Shown here: positions 45,392 through 55,436 of the stretch, one piece after another | How the letters are laid out: each line of letters starts with the position of its first letter | Numbering within the stretch: position 1 is the first letter of the stretch | NCBI GenBank assembly: GCA_019670725.1 | Contig: AP024629.1 | Span: forward strand, 496,001 to 560,000 | From: Alphaproteobacteria bacterium SO-S41 | Lineage (GTDB): Bacteria > Pseudomonadota > Alphaproteobacteria > Micropepsales > Micropepsaceae | DNA length: 64,000 bases | Direction: 5' to 3' | The notes under the pieces: model-generated | The model's database searches: none | Told to the model about the DNA's origin: nothing | Seen by the model: the letters and a program-made list of their open reading frames with translations, nothing else | Made by a program: the position numbers and the translations under genes

Positions 45392-46027
45392 TTATGCCTT
45401 GGGCGGTGTGATGTGGAAGGGCTGTTGTACCGACTGGAAATGCTCCAGCGCCTCGCAGCGTGCGGCATGGGCGGCGAGGGTGGGCCAGCGCGCCGGCTCG
45501 AACACGCCGGGATGGGCCTCGCCGATGAAGCGCAGTACGCAGGCGACGGCGATGTCGGCATGGCCGGGCATCGCGCCGAACCAGAACGGGGCGCCGGCCG
45601 TTTCGCGGGCAGCTTCCAGGTGGTCGAGCACGGCGCCGATCTGGAGGCGGCAGCGGTCGATCCAGGTCTGCGACTGTTCGGTGTGGAGCACCCGCTCATA
45701 GACCAACGACACGGCCTTCTCGCCGAGGCCGGTCGCGAGGGCGCAAAGCTGGAGATCGCGCCGCCTTGCGTCGCCGGAGCGGGCGATCAGGGCCCGGTCC
45801 GGCCCCGCCACCTCGTCGAGATGATCGAGGATCGCGCCGCTTTCGATCAGCACCGTGCCGTCGTCCAGCACCACGGTGGGAACGCGGCGCAGCGGGTTGA
45901 ACGCCGCGAGCTTCTCCGCATCGCCGAAGACCGACCAGGGCCGGTGCTCGTAATGGATTTCGTAGGCCCTCAGCGCGATCGCCACGCGGCGGACGAAGGG
46001 GGAATCGTACTGGCCGATCAGGATCAT
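45392..46027 (-). CDS. Glutathione S-transferase family protein
   Basis: 211 residues. The N-terminal thioredoxin-like domain reads MILIGQYDSPFVRRVAIALR, with the cis-Pro/GSH block NPLRRVPTVVLDDGTVLIES and GAILDHLDEV. The C-terminal helical domain has FGAMPGHADIAVACVLRFIG. It lacks an active-site Cys at residue 10 (Ser instead), consistent with a conjugating rather than glutaredoxin-like enzyme. Confidence 0.9.
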   Translation of the reverse strand: MILIGQYDSPFVRRVAIALRAYEIHYEHRPWSVFGDAEKLAAFNPLRRVPTVVLDDGTVLIESGAILDHLDEVAGPDRALIARSGDARRRDLQLCALATGLGEKAVSLVYERVLHTEQSQTWIDRCRLQIGAVLDHLEAARETAGAPFWFGAMPGHADIAVACVLRFIGEAHPGVFEPARWPTLAAHAARCEALEHFQSVQQPFHITPPKA

Positions 46028-46137
46028 GGCGGCATCTCCGGATGGAGCGCCGGTCTAGCGGTCCCCGCCCGCCGCGACAACGGGCCGCTGCCTCTTGGGC
46101 CATCCATGTCTGGCGTCGGCAATCACCCCCTCCCAAT

Positions 46138-46253
46138 GTCATCCCGGGCGAGGCCGGCGAAGCCGTCCGAGACCCGGGACCCAGGGGCCGCAGGCACGGA
46201 GCCCAGTCATCTGGGTCCCGGCTCTCCGCGCTACGCGCTGCGGCCGGGATGAC
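46138..46253. repeat. Intergenic palindromic repeat (copy 1)
   Basis: Bounded by GTCATCCCGG and the inverse CCGGGATGAC, with GGGTCCCGGCTCTCCGCGC near the right arm. The copy at 49083-49221 has the same ends and a GATCCCGGCTCTCGGCGCGC arm. Non-coding; lies between the GST and membrane-protein genes. Confidence 0.75.
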
Positions 46254-46273
46254 GGGTTGGACGGGGGCGGGCG

Positions 46274-46858
46274 ATGAGTTCGGCGATCTTCGATCATCTG
46301 ACGGCGCTGATCTCGATCATCCTGTCGCTCGGCATCGCCAATCTCGTCGCCTTCGTGGCGACCCTGGTGCACCGGCAGAAAAGGGTGCGGCTGTCGGCGC
46401 CCCAGCTGCTCTGGGCCGCGACGATTTTCATGGCGCAGATCGAGTTCTGGCTGTCGGCCTTCGCCTTCCGCACAATTTCGCAGGCGACGGTCTGGTCGAT
46501 CCTGTTCGTGATGCTGGTGCCGATCCTGCACTACCTGCAGGCGGTGCTGGTGGTGCCGGAGGAGCGGCCGGGCGAGGTCATCGACCTCAAGCGCCACCAC
46601 GAGGAGAACTACCGCGAATATATCGGCGCGGGGGTCGCCACCAACGTCATCACGCTCGGCTATCTCGCCTATATGATGGCGCTCAATCCGGGCCTTTCGG
46701 TGCCCGGCGCCTATGAGATCGGCGGGCTTTTCACCGTGACGGGGCTCATCGCCATGTTCGTGCGCTGGCACTGGGTCCAGGTGCTGATGCCGGCGATCCA
46801 GCTGACATTGCGCCTCGTCTTCCTGCCCGCCATCGCCGCCACGATGGGGCAGGGCTAG
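46274..46858 (+). CDS. Hypothetical multi-span membrane protein (194 aa)
   Basis: Five or six hydrophobic segments, starting MSSAIFDHLTALISIILSLG. A hydrophilic loop RHHEENYREYIGAGVATNV lies mid-protein. No enzymatic motif recognised. Its ATG is 21 bases after the end of repeat copy 1. Monocistronic. Confidence 0.7.
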   Translation: MSSAIFDHLTALISIILSLGIANLVAFVATLVHRQKRVRLSAPQLLWAATIFMAQIEFWLSAFAFRTISQATVWSILFVMLVPILHYLQAVLVVPEERPGEVIDLKRHHEENYREYIGAGVATNVITLGYLAYMMALNPGLSVPGAYEIGGLFTVTGLIAMFVRWHWVQVLMPAIQLTLRLVFLPAIAATMGQG

Positions 46859-46972
46859 CCCCGCCCTCTCAAACTCTCGTGACCGTCCGGGCGTTGCCAA
46901 GTCCGGTGGGGACGTGGCTATCTTGGCCCAACAGCCGCCGGGGGGCGGACCCCATCCTTTTGAGGAATTCAC

Positions 46973-49072
46973 ATGCCAGCAAAAGCGCGTCTTGCGGCCG
47001 CCGCGATCGCCGCCGCCTTTGCCTTTGGAGGCGCCATGGCCGAAACGACCGACCCGTTCCTGTGGCTGGAAGAGGTGAAGGGCGAGAAGGCTCTCGCGTG
47101 GGTGAAAGAACAGGACGCCAAGACCGAGGGCGAACTGAAATCCGACCCGCTGTTCCAGCCGCTGCTGACTGATGCGCTGGCCGTGCTGACGGCGCAGGAC
47201 CGCATCCCCTATGTCTCGTACCGGGGCGGCCATCTCTATAATTTCTGGCAGGACGACGTGCATATCCTGGGCTTGTGGCGCCGCACGGGGGTCGAGTCCT
47301 ACAAGACCGCGAACCCGGAATGGGAGGTGCTGATCGACCTCGACAAGCTGTCCGCCGACGAGGGGCAGAAATGGTCGTTCAAGGGCTCGTCCTGCCTGGC
47401 GCCGGAATATACGCGCTGCCTCATTTCGCTGTCGCCCGATGGCGGGGATGCGGTGGAAATCCGCGAGTTCGACATCAACACGAAAAGCTTCGTCGCCGGC
47501 GGCTTTACGCTGCCGACTAACAAGTCGACGGTCGAGTGGATCGACGGCGACACCGTGCTGGTCGGCACCGAGTTCGGCGAAGGCTCGTCGACGACCTCGG
47601 GCTATCCCCGCATCGCGAAACTGTGGAAGCGCGGCACGCCGATCGCGGACGCCAAGACGGTCTATGAAGGCAAGGTCGAGGACACCGCGGTGTGGCCGGT
47701 CGTCTACGACACGCCGGACGGGACGATCCCGACCGTGACCCGCGCGGTCGATTTCTTCGACGCCGAAACCTACATGGTCGCGCCCGACGGGGCGACGACG
47801 CAGCTGCCGCTGCCGCTGTTCGCGGAGCTGAAGGGCTTCTTCAAGGGCCAGGCGGTGTTCTCGCTGCGGCTCGACTGGGCGGCGCCGGACGGCACGACCT
47901 ACAAGCAGGGCTCGCTGCTCGCCTTCTCGCTGGATGCCTGGAAGGCCGACGGCAAGCTGCCCAAGATCGACACGCTGTTCGTGCCGACCGACCGCACCGC
48001 GGTCGACAGCGTCGCCTTCACCAAGGACAAGGCGTTCGTTTCGGTGCTGGATAACGTGCGCGGCCGCATCGTCGTCTACGACTTCAAGGACAATGCCTGG
48101 AGCGAAGGCAAGGCCGTCAAGCTGCCCGAAAACGGCACGGTCTCGATCTCGGACGCGGACATCCATTCCGCGACGGTGATGTTCAACTACGAGGACTTCC
48201 TCACGCCGGACAGCCTCTATTGGTCGTTCGACGACGGCGCGAACACCGACAAGGTGAAGTCGCTCCCGGACCGCTTCGATGCGTCGGGCTACAAGATCGA
48301 GCAGATCGAGGTCGCCTCGAAGGACGGGACGCTGATCCCGTATTTCGTGGTGGGACCGAAGGACCGCACCGGGCCGCTGCCGACGCTGCTCTATGCCTAT
48401 GGCGGGTTCCAGGTCTCGACCACGCCCTGGTACTGGCAGACCGCCGGCAAATTGTGGCTGGCGCGCGGGAATGTGTTCGTCATCGCCAATATCCGCGGCG
48501 GCGGCGAGTTCGGACCGCGCTGGCACGAGGCGGGACTGAAGCTGAACCGCCAGCGCGTCTATGACGATTTCGAGGGCGTCGCCGAGGATCTCATCAAGCG
48601 CAATATCACGACGCCGAAGCAGCTTGGTATCTCGGGCGGTTCGAATGGCGGGTTGCTGGTCGGCGTTGCCTTCACGCAGCGGCCGGAGCTCTTCAACGCC
48701 GTGCTGTGCGACGTGCCGCTGCTCGACATGCTGCGCTATACCAAGCTGCCGCCGGGGGCGTCGTGGATCGCGGAATACGGCGACCCGGATGTGCCGGAGG
48801 AGCGCGCGGCGATCGAGAAATACTCGCCCTACCAGAACCTCAAGGACGGGGTGGTCTATCCCCGCGTCTTCTTCCTGACCTCGACGGCGGATGATCGCGT
48901 CCATCCCGGCCATGCCCGCAAGATGGCGGCGCTGATGGAATCGAAGGGCTATCCGTTCCTGTTCTACGAGGAACTGGAAGGCGGCCACGGCGCGGCGACC
49001 AACCAGAAGCAGCGCGCGGCGCAACTGGCGATGCAGTACGTTTATCTCGCTAAGCAGTTGGGCGGGAAATAA
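46973..49072 (+). CDS. Prolyl oligopeptidase family serine peptidase (S9), secreted
   Basis: 699 residues. Signal peptide MPAKARLAAAAIAAAFAFGG...MA, then DPFLWLEEVKGEKALAWVKE, a beta-propeller (~100-420) and the catalytic domain: TLLYAYGGFQVSTTPWYWQT, nucleophile Ser in LGISGGSNGGLLVGVAFTQR, Asp in STADDRVHPGHARKM and His in LEGGHGAATNQKQR. It cleaves proline-containing oligopeptides in the periplasm. Confidence 0.93.
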   Translation: MPAKARLAAAAIAAAFAFGGAMAETTDPFLWLEEVKGEKALAWVKEQDAKTEGELKSDPLFQPLLTDALAVLTAQDRIPYVSYRGGHLYNFWQDDVHILGLWRRTGVESYKTANPEWEVLIDLDKLSADEGQKWSFKGSSCLAPEYTRCLISLSPDGGDAVEIREFDINTKSFVAGGFTLPTNKSTVEWIDGDTVLVGTEFGEGSSTTSGYPRIAKLWKRGTPIADAKTVYEGKVEDTAVWPVVYDTPDGTIPTVTRAVDFFDAETYMVAPDGATTQLPLPLFAELKGFFKGQAVFSLRLDWAAPDGTTYKQGSLLAFSLDAWKADGKLPKIDTLFVPTDRTAVDSVAFTKDKAFVSVLDNVRGRIVVYDFKDNAWSEGKAVKLPENGTVSISDADIHSATVMFNYEDFLTPDSLYWSFDDGANTDKVKSLPDRFDASGYKIEQIEVASKDGTLIPYFVVGPKDRTGPLPTLLYAYGGFQVSTTPWYWQTAGKLWLARGNVFVIANIRGGGEFGPRWHEAGLKLNRQRVYDDFEGVAEDLIKRNITTPKQLGISGGSNGGLLVGVAFTQRPELFNAVLCDVPLLDMLRYTKLPPGASWIAEYGDPDVPEERAAIEKYSPYQNLKDGVVYPRVFFLTSTADDRVHPGHARKMAALMESKGYPFLFYEELEGGHGAATNQKQRAAQLAMQYVYLAKQLGGK

Positions 49073-49082
49073 CCCTCTCGCT

Positions 49083-49221
49083 GTCATCCTTGGGGCCGCC
49101 GCCGGAGGCGTCGGAACCCGAGGACCCATGCCTGAGCGGGTGATCGTTGGCGTGCGTGCCTGAAATGCTCAGGCATGGATCCCGGCTCTCGGCGCGCTGC
49201 GCGCGGCTCGGCCGGGATGAC
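49083..49221. repeat. Intergenic palindromic repeat (copy 2)
   Basis: Same GTCATCC...GGGATGAC frame as the 46138 copy. It contains a nested perfect 12-bp stem CCATGCCTGAGC (49126-49137) with GCTCAGGCATGG (49167-49178). It separates the S9 peptidase and arfB stops. Confidence 0.75.
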
Positions 49222-49230
49222 AGGATGGGC

Positions 49231-49665
49231 CTAGTCTTCGCCTTTTACCTTGCCTCGCCCTGCCTTCACGCCGGCGCGGATGGATTTGCCTTCCAGCCGC
49301 TTCAACTTCGAGGAATAGGTCGGCTTCGTCGCGCGCCGAGTCTTCGGCCGCACGCTGGCCTCGGCGATCATAGCGATCAGGCGTTCCTGCGCGGTGGCGC
49401 GGTTCACGGACTGGTCGCGGTGGTCCTGGACCTTGATGACGAGGACGCCGTCCTTCGTCATCTTCGATCCCGCTAGGCGCGCCAGGCGGTCCTTAGTCCA
49501 GTCGTCCAGCGAGGGCGAGTTCGCGACGTCGAAGCGCAGCATGACGGCGCTCGACACCTTGTTGACGTTCTGCCCGCCCGGCCCCGACGCGCGCACGAAC
49601 GACTCCGCGATCTCGTCGGGATCGAGGCTGATCGTGGCGGTCACGGGGATACGGCTCGCGCTCAT
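49231..49665 (-). CDS. arfB: Aminoacyl-tRNA hydrolase ArfB (YaeJ)
   Basis: 144 residues starting MSASRIPVTATISLDPDEIA. The catalytic GGQ is in RASGPGGQNVNKVSSAVMLR, with VLVIKVQDHRDQSVNRATAQ and a basic C-tail (RRATKPTYSSKLKRLEGKS) that reaches the mRNA channel. It rescues stalled ribosomes without a stop codon. GGGGC precedes the ATG. Confidence 0.94.
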   Translation of the reverse strand: MSASRIPVTATISLDPDEIAESFVRASGPGGQNVNKVSSAVMLRFDVANSPSLDDWTKDRLARLAGSKMTKDGVLVIKVQDHRDQSVNRATAQERLIAMIAEASVRPKTRRATKPTYSSKLKRLEGKSIRAGVKAGRGKVKGED

Positions 49666-49724
49666 TTGCCCCATGTGGCCGAAAGCCGTCCTGCGGTCTA
49701 GTCGCGGCAAGCGGAGGAGGCGGG

Positions 49725-50303
49725 ATGCGGGCAATCCGGATTGGGGCGATGGCACTGATGCTGGCGGGTTGCGCCGGTTCCGGCGGCGATCGGCTGACCA
49801 CCTATGAGGATGTCCTCCGGGCCGAGGCCGCTTTTGTGGCGTCGCTGGCTGCCGAAGAGGCGCGGGTGAGCGCCGACCCGACGGTCTTTGCCTGGGTCTC
49901 GCGCCTTTCCCCGATCAATCTGGCGCCTTGGCAGGTGACGGCCTTCCGCCTTGCGTCATCGTCAGGCGCCGTGCCGGTCTATGCCGTCGAACAGGTCAGC
50001 CGCCGGGAACAGTACGCGCCCGAGATTCGCCGCGCCGACAGCCGCGCCTGCCCGGCCGTCGCCGCAGCGGTGGCCGGTATTGCGCGCTTCGCCGAGAACA
50101 CCCCCTTCGTGCCGGCGCTCGCAAAGAATGCGGACGCGACCTATCCGGCGCCGCCGCCCGACAATACGCTTTCGAAACTCTGGCTCCGCACCGGCCCAAG
50201 GGGCGGCGGGCCGAGCATTACGCTGACCAGCGCGCGTGACGACCTCGACTACGGAAGGGCGATTTACCACATCCTGCAGCCCTGCTGGCTGGCGGAGCCC
50301 TAA
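49725..50303 (+). CDS. Hypothetical lipoprotein (192 aa)
   Basis: MRAIRIGAMALMLAGCAGSG has a lipobox (LAGC, Cys15), so it is a lipid-anchored exported protein; +2 Ala favours the outer membrane. The body is alpha-beta with ACPAVAAAVAGIARFAENTP and ITLTSARDDLDYGRAIYHIL and two Cys. No family recognised. Divergent from arfB; its stop overlaps the ASCH-like gene tail-to-tail. Confidence 0.75.
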   Translation: MRAIRIGAMALMLAGCAGSGGDRLTTYEDVLRAEAAFVASLAAEEARVSADPTVFAWVSRLSPINLAPWQVTAFRLASSSGAVPVYAVEQVSRREQYAPEIRRADSRACPAVAAAVAGIARFAENTPFVPALAKNADATYPAPPPDNTLSKLWLRTGPRGGGPSITLTSARDDLDYGRAIYHILQPCWLAEP

Positions 50304-50590
50304 CCCTCCGGCGGCTGGTAGACGAAGGTTACGAGGAACACCCGGTTGCCCGCTCCATGCCGGGCGATCTTCAGCAGATCGATGACACCCGCAAACCCGC
50401 CGGCACGGGCGAGCGCGGGGGTGATGTCGCCGAGGGCGATTTCCTGCAGGCCGGTGACCTCGACATGGCCCTCGTCCAGTTGGTAGCGCCCACCCAGCCT
50501 GACGCGCGGCGTCTGCCAGATACGCACCGACGAGGTGATCTCGCCTTGCTTGATCGGCTCGCGCAGGCGCTTGGTGAAGGGCAGGGACAT
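50300..50590 (-). CDS. ASCH-like (PUA-fold) small protein
   Basis: 96 residues: MSLPFTKRLREPIKQGEITS, then SVRIWQTPRVRLGGRYQLDE, GHVEVTGLQEIALGDITPAL and ARAGGFAGVIDLLKIARHG. The order basic 'R-I-W' strand, G-G-R-Y, V-V strand and D-I-T-P-A-L-A-R helix fits small ASCH proteins. It would bind RNA or a modified nucleotide. Second ASCH-type gene in the window (the other lies between pheS and pheT), but too diverged to be a recent copy. Confidence 0.6.
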   Translation of the reverse strand: MSLPFTKRLREPIKQGEITSSVRIWQTPRVRLGGRYQLDEGHVEVTGLQEIALGDITPALARAGGFAGVIDLLKIARHGAGNRVFLVTFVYQPPEG

Positions 50591-50943
50591 CGGCCCACCT
50601 TAGCGCAATGGACCTTCTCCCGCTGCGCGGGTGAGGATGGGGGGGCCGCGAATCCACCTACGCGCCGGCGATTCCACAAAAGGTTGACTTTCCGCGCCCG
50701 GCAGGGCCTATGCGGCCGACCTTCGGGACAATTTGCCCCGACGGCCTTGCGGGACGACCCGTAAGGACGACCCTCCGGCAGCGCGTTGCGCCCCCGGGGG
50801 CGCTTTGCATTGGGTTTCAGGGTTCTGTTTTGCGGCTTCGTTCCTACATCGTCTTGACCGCCCATGCGGCGGCCATCCAGAGCGGCAGCGCCGCGGCTTT
50901 GCCGCGCGCCGGCACGCGCCTGACGGGAAGGTAGAAGAGCGCC
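50591..50943. other. 353-base intergenic region before ffh
   Basis: No credible ORF. It holds a small palindrome, CCCGCTGCGCGGG (near 50617), the 16-base perfect palindrome 50788-50803 (GCG-CCCCC-GGGGG-CGC) followed by TTTGCATT, and short near-repeats GACGACCC/GGACGACC around 50753-50772. I looked for a 4.5S SRP RNA and see none. Confidence 0.5.
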
Positions 50944-52344
50944 ATGTTCGATACGCTGACCACGAAACTCGGCCAGGTTTTCGACCGCCTCCGCGGCCGG
51001 GGCGCGCTGAGCGAGGCCGACGTCAACGAGGCGATGCGCGAGGTGCGCGTCGCGTTGCTGGAAGCCGACGTCGCGCTGAACGTCGTCAAGGATTTCATCG
51101 AGAAGGTTCGCGTCAAGGCGATCGGCCAGGACGTGCTGCGCTCGGTGACGCCCGGCCAGCAGGTCATCAAGATCGTCAATGACGAGCTGACCGCCATGCT
51201 GGGCGACGCCGCGGTCGGGATCGACCTGGAAGCGCCCGCGCCGGTCGTCATCATGATGGTCGGCCTGCAGGGCTCGGGCAAAACCACCTCGACCGCGAAG
51301 ATCGCGCTGCGCCTGACCAAGCGCGACAAGAAGAAAGTGCTGATGGCGTCGCTGGACGTCCAGCGCCCCGCCGCGCAGGAGCAGCTCCGCATTCTCGGCG
51401 AGCAGGCGGGCGTTGCGACGCTGCCGGTGATTTCCGGCCAGATGCCGGCCGATATCGCCAAGCGCGCGGTCACCTCCGGGCGCCTCTCGGGCTACGACGT
51501 CGTGCTGCTGGATACCGCGGGCCGGCTGCATATCGACGAGCAGTTGATGGCCGAGATCGCGGCCGTGCGCGATATCGCCAAGCCCCACGAAACCCTGTTG
51601 GTCGCCGATGCGCTGACCGGTCAGGACGCGGTCAATATCGCCAAGACCTTCAAGGACCGCGTCGGCATCACCGGCCTCGTCCTCACCCGCATGGACGGCG
51701 ATGGCCGCGGCGGTGCGGCGCTGTCGATGCGCGCGGTCACCGGCGCGCCGATCAAGCTGATCGGCGTCGGCGAAAAGCTGGATGCGCTGGAAGATTTCCA
51801 CCCCGGCCGCGTCGCCGGACGCATCCTGGGCATGGGCGACATCGTCTCGCTGGTCGAGAAGGCGGGCGAGACGCTGGACGCGGAAAAAGCCGCAGCGATG
51901 GCCAAGCGGATGGAAGCGGGCAATTTCACGCTCGACGACCTCTCCGAACAGCTGAAGCAAATGCAGAAGATCGGCGGCATGAAGGGCGTGCTCGGCATGC
52001 TGCCCGGCGTCGGCAAGATGAAGCAGGCGATGGAGAGCGCGAACCTCGACGAGAAGATGTTCCTGCGTCAGCAGGCGATGATCTCGTCGATGACCAAGAT
52101 CGAGCGCGCCAAGCCCGACATCATTAACGGCTCGCGCCGCAAGCGTATCGCCAAGGGCTCGGGCGTCGAAGTGTCCGAGCTGAACAAGCTGCTGAAGATG
52201 CACCGCCAGATGGCGGACATGATGAAGGAACTGCGCAAGGGCAAGCGCGGCGGCCTCGCCGGCATGGCCCAGATGTTCGGCCTCGGCGGCGGCGCGATGC
52301 CGCAATTGCCCCCCAATTTACCCCCCGGCTTCGGGCGGAAATAA
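50944..52344 (+). CDS. ffh: Signal recognition particle protein Ffh
   Basis: 466 residues: [20 protein letters not shown] (N domain). G domain: P-loop [44 protein letters not shown]. The Met-rich M domain (~330-450) binds SRP RNA and signal peptides ([20 protein letters not shown]). The end is Gly/Pro-rich. First gene of ffh-rpsP-rimM-trmD-rplS. Confidence 0.97.
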   Translation: MFDTLTTKLGQVFDRLRGRGALSEADVNEAMREVRVALLEADVALNVVKDFIEKVRVKAIGQDVLRSVTPGQQVIKIVNDELTAMLGDAAVGIDLEAPAPVVIMMVGLQGSGKTTSTAKIALRLTKRDKKKVLMASLDVQRPAAQEQLRILGEQAGVATLPVISGQMPADIAKRAVTSGRLSGYDVVLLDTAGRLHIDEQLMAEIAAVRDIAKPHETLLVADALTGQDAVNIAKTFKDRVGITGLVLTRMDGDGRGGAALSMRAVTGAPIKLIGVGEKLDALEDFHPGRVAGRILGMGDIVSLVEKAGETLDAEKAAAMAKRMEAGNFTLDDLSEQLKQMQKIGGMKGVLGMLPGVGKMKQAMESANLDEKMFLRQQAMISSMTKIERAKPDIINGSRRKRIAKGSGVEVSELNKLLKMHRQMADMMKELRKGKRGGLAGMAQMFGLGGGAMPQLPPNLPPGFGRK

Positions 52345-52378
52345 CCAACACCAAGACAGGTTTGAGAAGGAAAACAGT

Positions 52379-52729
52379 ATGGCTTTGAAGATCAGGCTCT
52401 CGCGCGGCGGCACCAAGAAGCGCCCCGTCTATGCGATCGTCGTGGCGGACTCCAAGTCGCCGCGCGACGGCCGTTTCATCGAGAAGCTGGGCTACTACAA
52501 CCCGCTGCTCCCGCGCGACCACGCCGACCGTCTGAAGTTCGACCTCGACAAGGCCAAGGCGTGGATGTCGAAGGGCGCGCTGCCGACCGACCGCGTGCAC
52601 CGCTTCCTGGCGAATGCCGGCGTCGTGAAGGCGATCGTCCGCAACAACCCGAACCAGGCGACCCCCAAGGCGAAAGCCCAGGAACGTCTGAAGGCCGAAG
52701 CCGCCGCCGCTGCGGCCCCGGCCGCCTAA
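52379..52729 (+). CDS. rpsP: 30S ribosomal protein S16
   Basis: 116 residues: [20 protein letters not shown] then [21 protein letters not shown]-terminal Lys/Ala-rich extension ([17 protein letters not shown]) is typical for alphaproteobacteria. Good GAAGGAA site upstream. Confidence 0.97.
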   Translation: MALKIRLSRGGTKKRPVYAIVVADSKSPRDGRFIEKLGYYNPLLPRDHADRLKFDLDKAKAWMSKGALPTDRVHRFLANAGVVKAIVRNNPNQATPKAKAQERLKAEAAAAAAPAA

Positions 52730-52741
52730 GGCTCAGCGTCG

Positions 52742-53332
52742 ATGTCTTCCGACATGGTCATCCTGGGCGAGATCGTCCGGCCGCACGGCGTGCAGGGTGA
52801 GGTGAAGCTGCGCAGTTTCACCTCGGACCCCAGCGCGATCGGGGCCTATGGCGTACTCGTCACGGAGCGCGGCGAAAGCGTGACGTTGAAAAACGTCCGC
52901 GCGGCGCACGACCATGTCATCGCCCGGATCGAGGGCGTGACCGACCGCGACGGCGCCGAACGGCTGAAGGGGCGCAAGCTCCAGGTCGCGCGCGACGTGC
53001 TGCCGGAACCGGAAGACGACGACGAGATCTACGCCGCGGACCTCGAAGGTCTCGCGGTGGTGGACGAGACCGGCCGGCCGCTCGGCACGGTGGTCGCGGT
53101 GCAGAATTACGGCGCCGGCGACCTCATCGAGATCGGCACCGAAGGCGTCCGCCGCACCGTACTGCTGCCCTTCACCGAGGATGTGGTGATCGAGATCGGC
53201 GACGAGGCGATCGTGGTCGACGCGTCGGAAGGCTCGGTCGCCGCGGCGTTTCTGGCGCCCGTGGCCGCCGAGCAGCCGACCGTCGATGGCGGCGCCGAGC
53301 CGGCCAACGACAATGGCGAGGACGAGCGATGA
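52742..53332 (+). CDS. rimM: Ribosome maturation factor RimM
   Basis: 196 residues. [20 protein letters not shown] (N domain) and the PRC-barrel half [38 protein letters not shown]. It assists 16S rRNA processing with S19. A ~35-residue Ala/acidic tail extends past the usual end. Stop overlaps trmD. Confidence 0.95.
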   Translation: MSSDMVILGEIVRPHGVQGEVKLRSFTSDPSAIGAYGVLVTERGESVTLKNVRAAHDHVIARIEGVTDRDGAERLKGRKLQVARDVLPEPEDDDEIYAADLEGLAVVDETGRPLGTVVAVQNYGAGDLIEIGTEGVRRTVLLPFTEDVVIEIGDEAIVVDASEGSVAAAFLAPVAAEQPTVDGGAEPANDNGEDER

Positions 53333-54090
53333 GCGCGCCCCCGACCGCCCCCCAGAAAGCCCCCCAGAACACACCGTGGACCGCCACCGCGCTGACGCTG
53401 TTCCCGGAAATGTTTCCGGGCACGCTCGGCCAGTCGCTCGCCGGCAAGGCGCTGGCGAACGGCACCTGGGCGCTGGAGACGATCGACATCCGCGATCACG
53501 CCCATGACAAGCACCGCACGGTGGACGCTACCCCCGCCGGCGGCGGCGCCGGCATGGTGATGCGCGTCGACGTGCTGGCGCGGGCGATCGATGCGGCGCT
53601 GGCGACCCTGCCGGCGGACCGTCCGGTCATCTATCTCAGCCCCCGCGGCCCCCGCTTCGCGCAGGCCTTCGCGCGCGAGCTCGTCGCCGGTCCCGGCGCG
53701 ATCTTCGTCTGCGGCCGGTTCGAGGGCGTCGATGAGCGCATCTTCCAGGCCCGTCCGGTGACCGAACTCAGCCTCGGCGATTTCGTGCTCTCGGGCGGCG
53801 AACTCGCGGCGATGGCCGTCATCGATGCCTGCGTCCGCCTGCTGCCGGGCGTGATGGGCGATGCGGCCAGCCATGCCGATGAGAGCTTCGAGCACGGGCT
53901 TCTCGAATACCCGCACTACACGCGGCCCCAGAGCTTCGAGGGCCACGACATCCCCGCCGTCCTCAATGGCGGCCACCACAAACAGATCGGCGCGTGGCGC
54001 AAGGCCGCCGCCGAAGAGATCACCCGAAACCGGCGCCCCGACCTCTGGGCCGCCTACCAGACACGACCGACGAAAGGACTAGAGTCATGA
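53329..54090 (+). CDS. trmD: tRNA (guanine-N1)-methyltransferase TrmD
   Basis: 253 residues. [59 protein letters not shown], and the SPOUT knot [19 protein letters not shown] with [19 protein letters not shown]. It methylates G37 of tRNAs. The first ~15 residues (Pro/Gln-rich) are extra. Stop overlaps rplS (ATGA). Confidence 0.96.
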   Translation: MSAPPTAPQKAPQNTPWTATALTLFPEMFPGTLGQSLAGKALANGTWALETIDIRDHAHDKHRTVDATPAGGGAGMVMRVDVLARAIDAALATLPADRPVIYLSPRGPRFAQAFARELVAGPGAIFVCGRFEGVDERIFQARPVTELSLGDFVLSGGELAAMAVIDACVRLLPGVMGDAASHADESFEHGLLEYPHYTRPQSFEGHDIPAVLNGGHHKQIGAWRKAAAEEITRNRRPDLWAAYQTRPTKGLES

Positions 54091-54506
54091 GCAACATCAT
54101 TGCCGAGCTCGAGAAAGAAGAGCTCGCCCGCCTCGCGCGCAAGAGCGGCACCACGGATTTCGGCCCCGGCGACACGCTGAAGGTCAACGTGAAGGTCATC
54201 GAAGTCTCCGTCGAGGAGAAGTCGGGCAAGGTGAAGACCCGCGAGCGCATCCAGGCGTTCGAAGGCGTCTGCATCGCGCGCTCGGGCGGCGGCATCCAGG
54301 AGAACTTCACGGTCCGCAAGATCAGCTACGGCGAAGGCGTGGAGCGCGTGTTCCCCGTTCACACCCCGCTGATCGACTCGATCGAGGTGACCCGCCGCGG
54401 CCGCGTGCGTCGCGCGAAGCTCTACTACCTCAAGGGCCGTCAGGGTAAGTCGGCGCGTATCGCCGAAGCCCGCGACAAGCGCGCCGACAAGCCGGAAGCG
54501 GCCTAA
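54087..54506 (+). CDS. rplS: 50S ribosomal protein L19
   Basis: 139 residues: [20 protein letters not shown], then [39 protein letters not shown] and [21 protein letters not shown] ~20-residue charged C-terminal extension ([17 protein letters not shown]) exceeds the usual end. Last gene of the operon. Confidence 0.97.
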   Translation: MSNIIAELEKEELARLARKSGTTDFGPGDTLKVNVKVIEVSVEEKSGKVKTRERIQAFEGVCIARSGGGIQENFTVRKISYGEGVERVFPVHTPLIDSIEVTRRGRVRRAKLYYLKGRQGKSARIAEARDKRADKPEAA

Positions 54507-54565
54507 CGCCGCGCTTCACCGCAAGGTGACTGACTTCAGCTTCCCGGCTGCGCTAGGCTGACGCC

Positions 54566-55285
54566 ATGCGCATCCTTCTCTCCGCCGCGGTCGCGCTTGG
54601 TTTAAGCGCGACCGCACTCGCCGCCGGCCGTCCGGTGGTGGTCGAGCTGTTCACCAGCCAGGGCTGTTCGTCCTGCCCGCCGGCCGACGCCTTCATGGAA
54701 GAGCTGACCAAGACGGACGGCGTGGTGGCGATCACCCTGCCGGTCGATATCTGGGACTATCTCGGCTGGCGCGACACCTTCGCGAAGCACGAGTTCTCGG
54801 TGCGCCAGCAGACCTATGCGCCGAACCTGCCGTCGCGCTCCGTCTACACGCCGCAAATGGTGGTGGGCGGCATGGGCGACGTGGTCGGCAGCCGCCGCGA
54901 CGACGCGCTGCAGATGATCTCCGCCCAGGCGGCGAAGGACATGCCGGGCGCCGACGTGAAGCTCTCGCTGTTCGAAGGCACGCTGGTCATCGAGATCCCC
55001 GAAAGCCAGAAGCTGCTCGGCGTCGAGGCGACGATCTGGGTGGCGCGCCTCGCCTCCAGCCGCGCGGTCGAAATCGGCGGCGGCGAGAATTCCGGCAAGT
55101 CGATCACCTATTCCAATGTCGCGCGGGAGCTCACCCCTATCGGCCTCTGGCGCGGCGAGGCGGTGCGTCTCGAAGCCCCCGCCAAGGCGGAGATCGGCGA
55201 CGCCTATGACCGGCTCGCGGTGATCGTCCAGCGCAACGACCAGGGCCCGATCCTCGGCGCCGCGATCATCGATATGGGGAAGTAG
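54566..55285 (+). CDS. DUF1223 family thioredoxin-like secreted protein
   Basis: 239 residues. Signal peptide MRILLSAAVALGLSATALAA, then VVVELFTSQGCSSCPPADAF with a CxxC (CSSC) active-site-like motif, ITLPVDIWDYLGWRDTFAKH, and PSRSVYTPQMVVGGMGDVVG. DUF1223 proteins are thioredoxin-fold and exported; redox activity is plausible but not shown. Separate promoter likely, after rplS. Confidence 0.9.
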   Translation: MRILLSAAVALGLSATALAAGRPVVVELFTSQGCSSCPPADAFMEELTKTDGVVAITLPVDIWDYLGWRDTFAKHEFSVRQQTYAPNLPSRSVYTPQMVVGGMGDVVGSRRDDALQMISAQAAKDMPGADVKLSLFEGTLVIEIPESQKLLGVEATIWVARLASSRAVEIGGGENSGKSITYSNVARELTPIGLWRGEAVRLEAPAKAEIGDAYDRLAVIVQRNDQGPILGAAIIDMGK

Positions 55286-55307
55286 GGGCGCTCTTCCTCC
55301 CCTCTTC

Positions 55308-55413
55308 GTCATGGTGAGGTGCGGAGCGCGGGACGCGCGGAGCCTCGAACCACGCACGCTGTTGCACTGTGCGTCCTTCGAGACGCGGCCCATGGGCCGC
55401 TCCTCAGGATGAC
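55308..55413. repeat. Intergenic palindromic repeat, second type
   Basis: From GTCATGGTGAGG to CCTCAGGATGAC, with inner arms GAGCCTCGAACCACGCAC and GCGTCCTTCGAGACGC, plus the palindrome GCGGCCCATGGGCCGC. This form (...CTTCGAGACGC...CTCAGGATGAC) is common between genes in alphaproteobacteria. Lies between the DUF1223 and ABC-F stops. Confidence 0.7.
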
Positions 55414-55436
55414 GGGCAGGGTGGCGGTCGCGAACG

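Noticed and set aside
46139-49129. 996-codon open frame on the minus strand
   Set aside because: Antisense to the S9 peptidase and membrane-protein genes and runs into repeat copies; no motif.
50591-50943. 4.5S SRP RNA gene upstream of ffh
   Set aside because: No GGAAG tetraloop domain or matching 5'/3' arms found.
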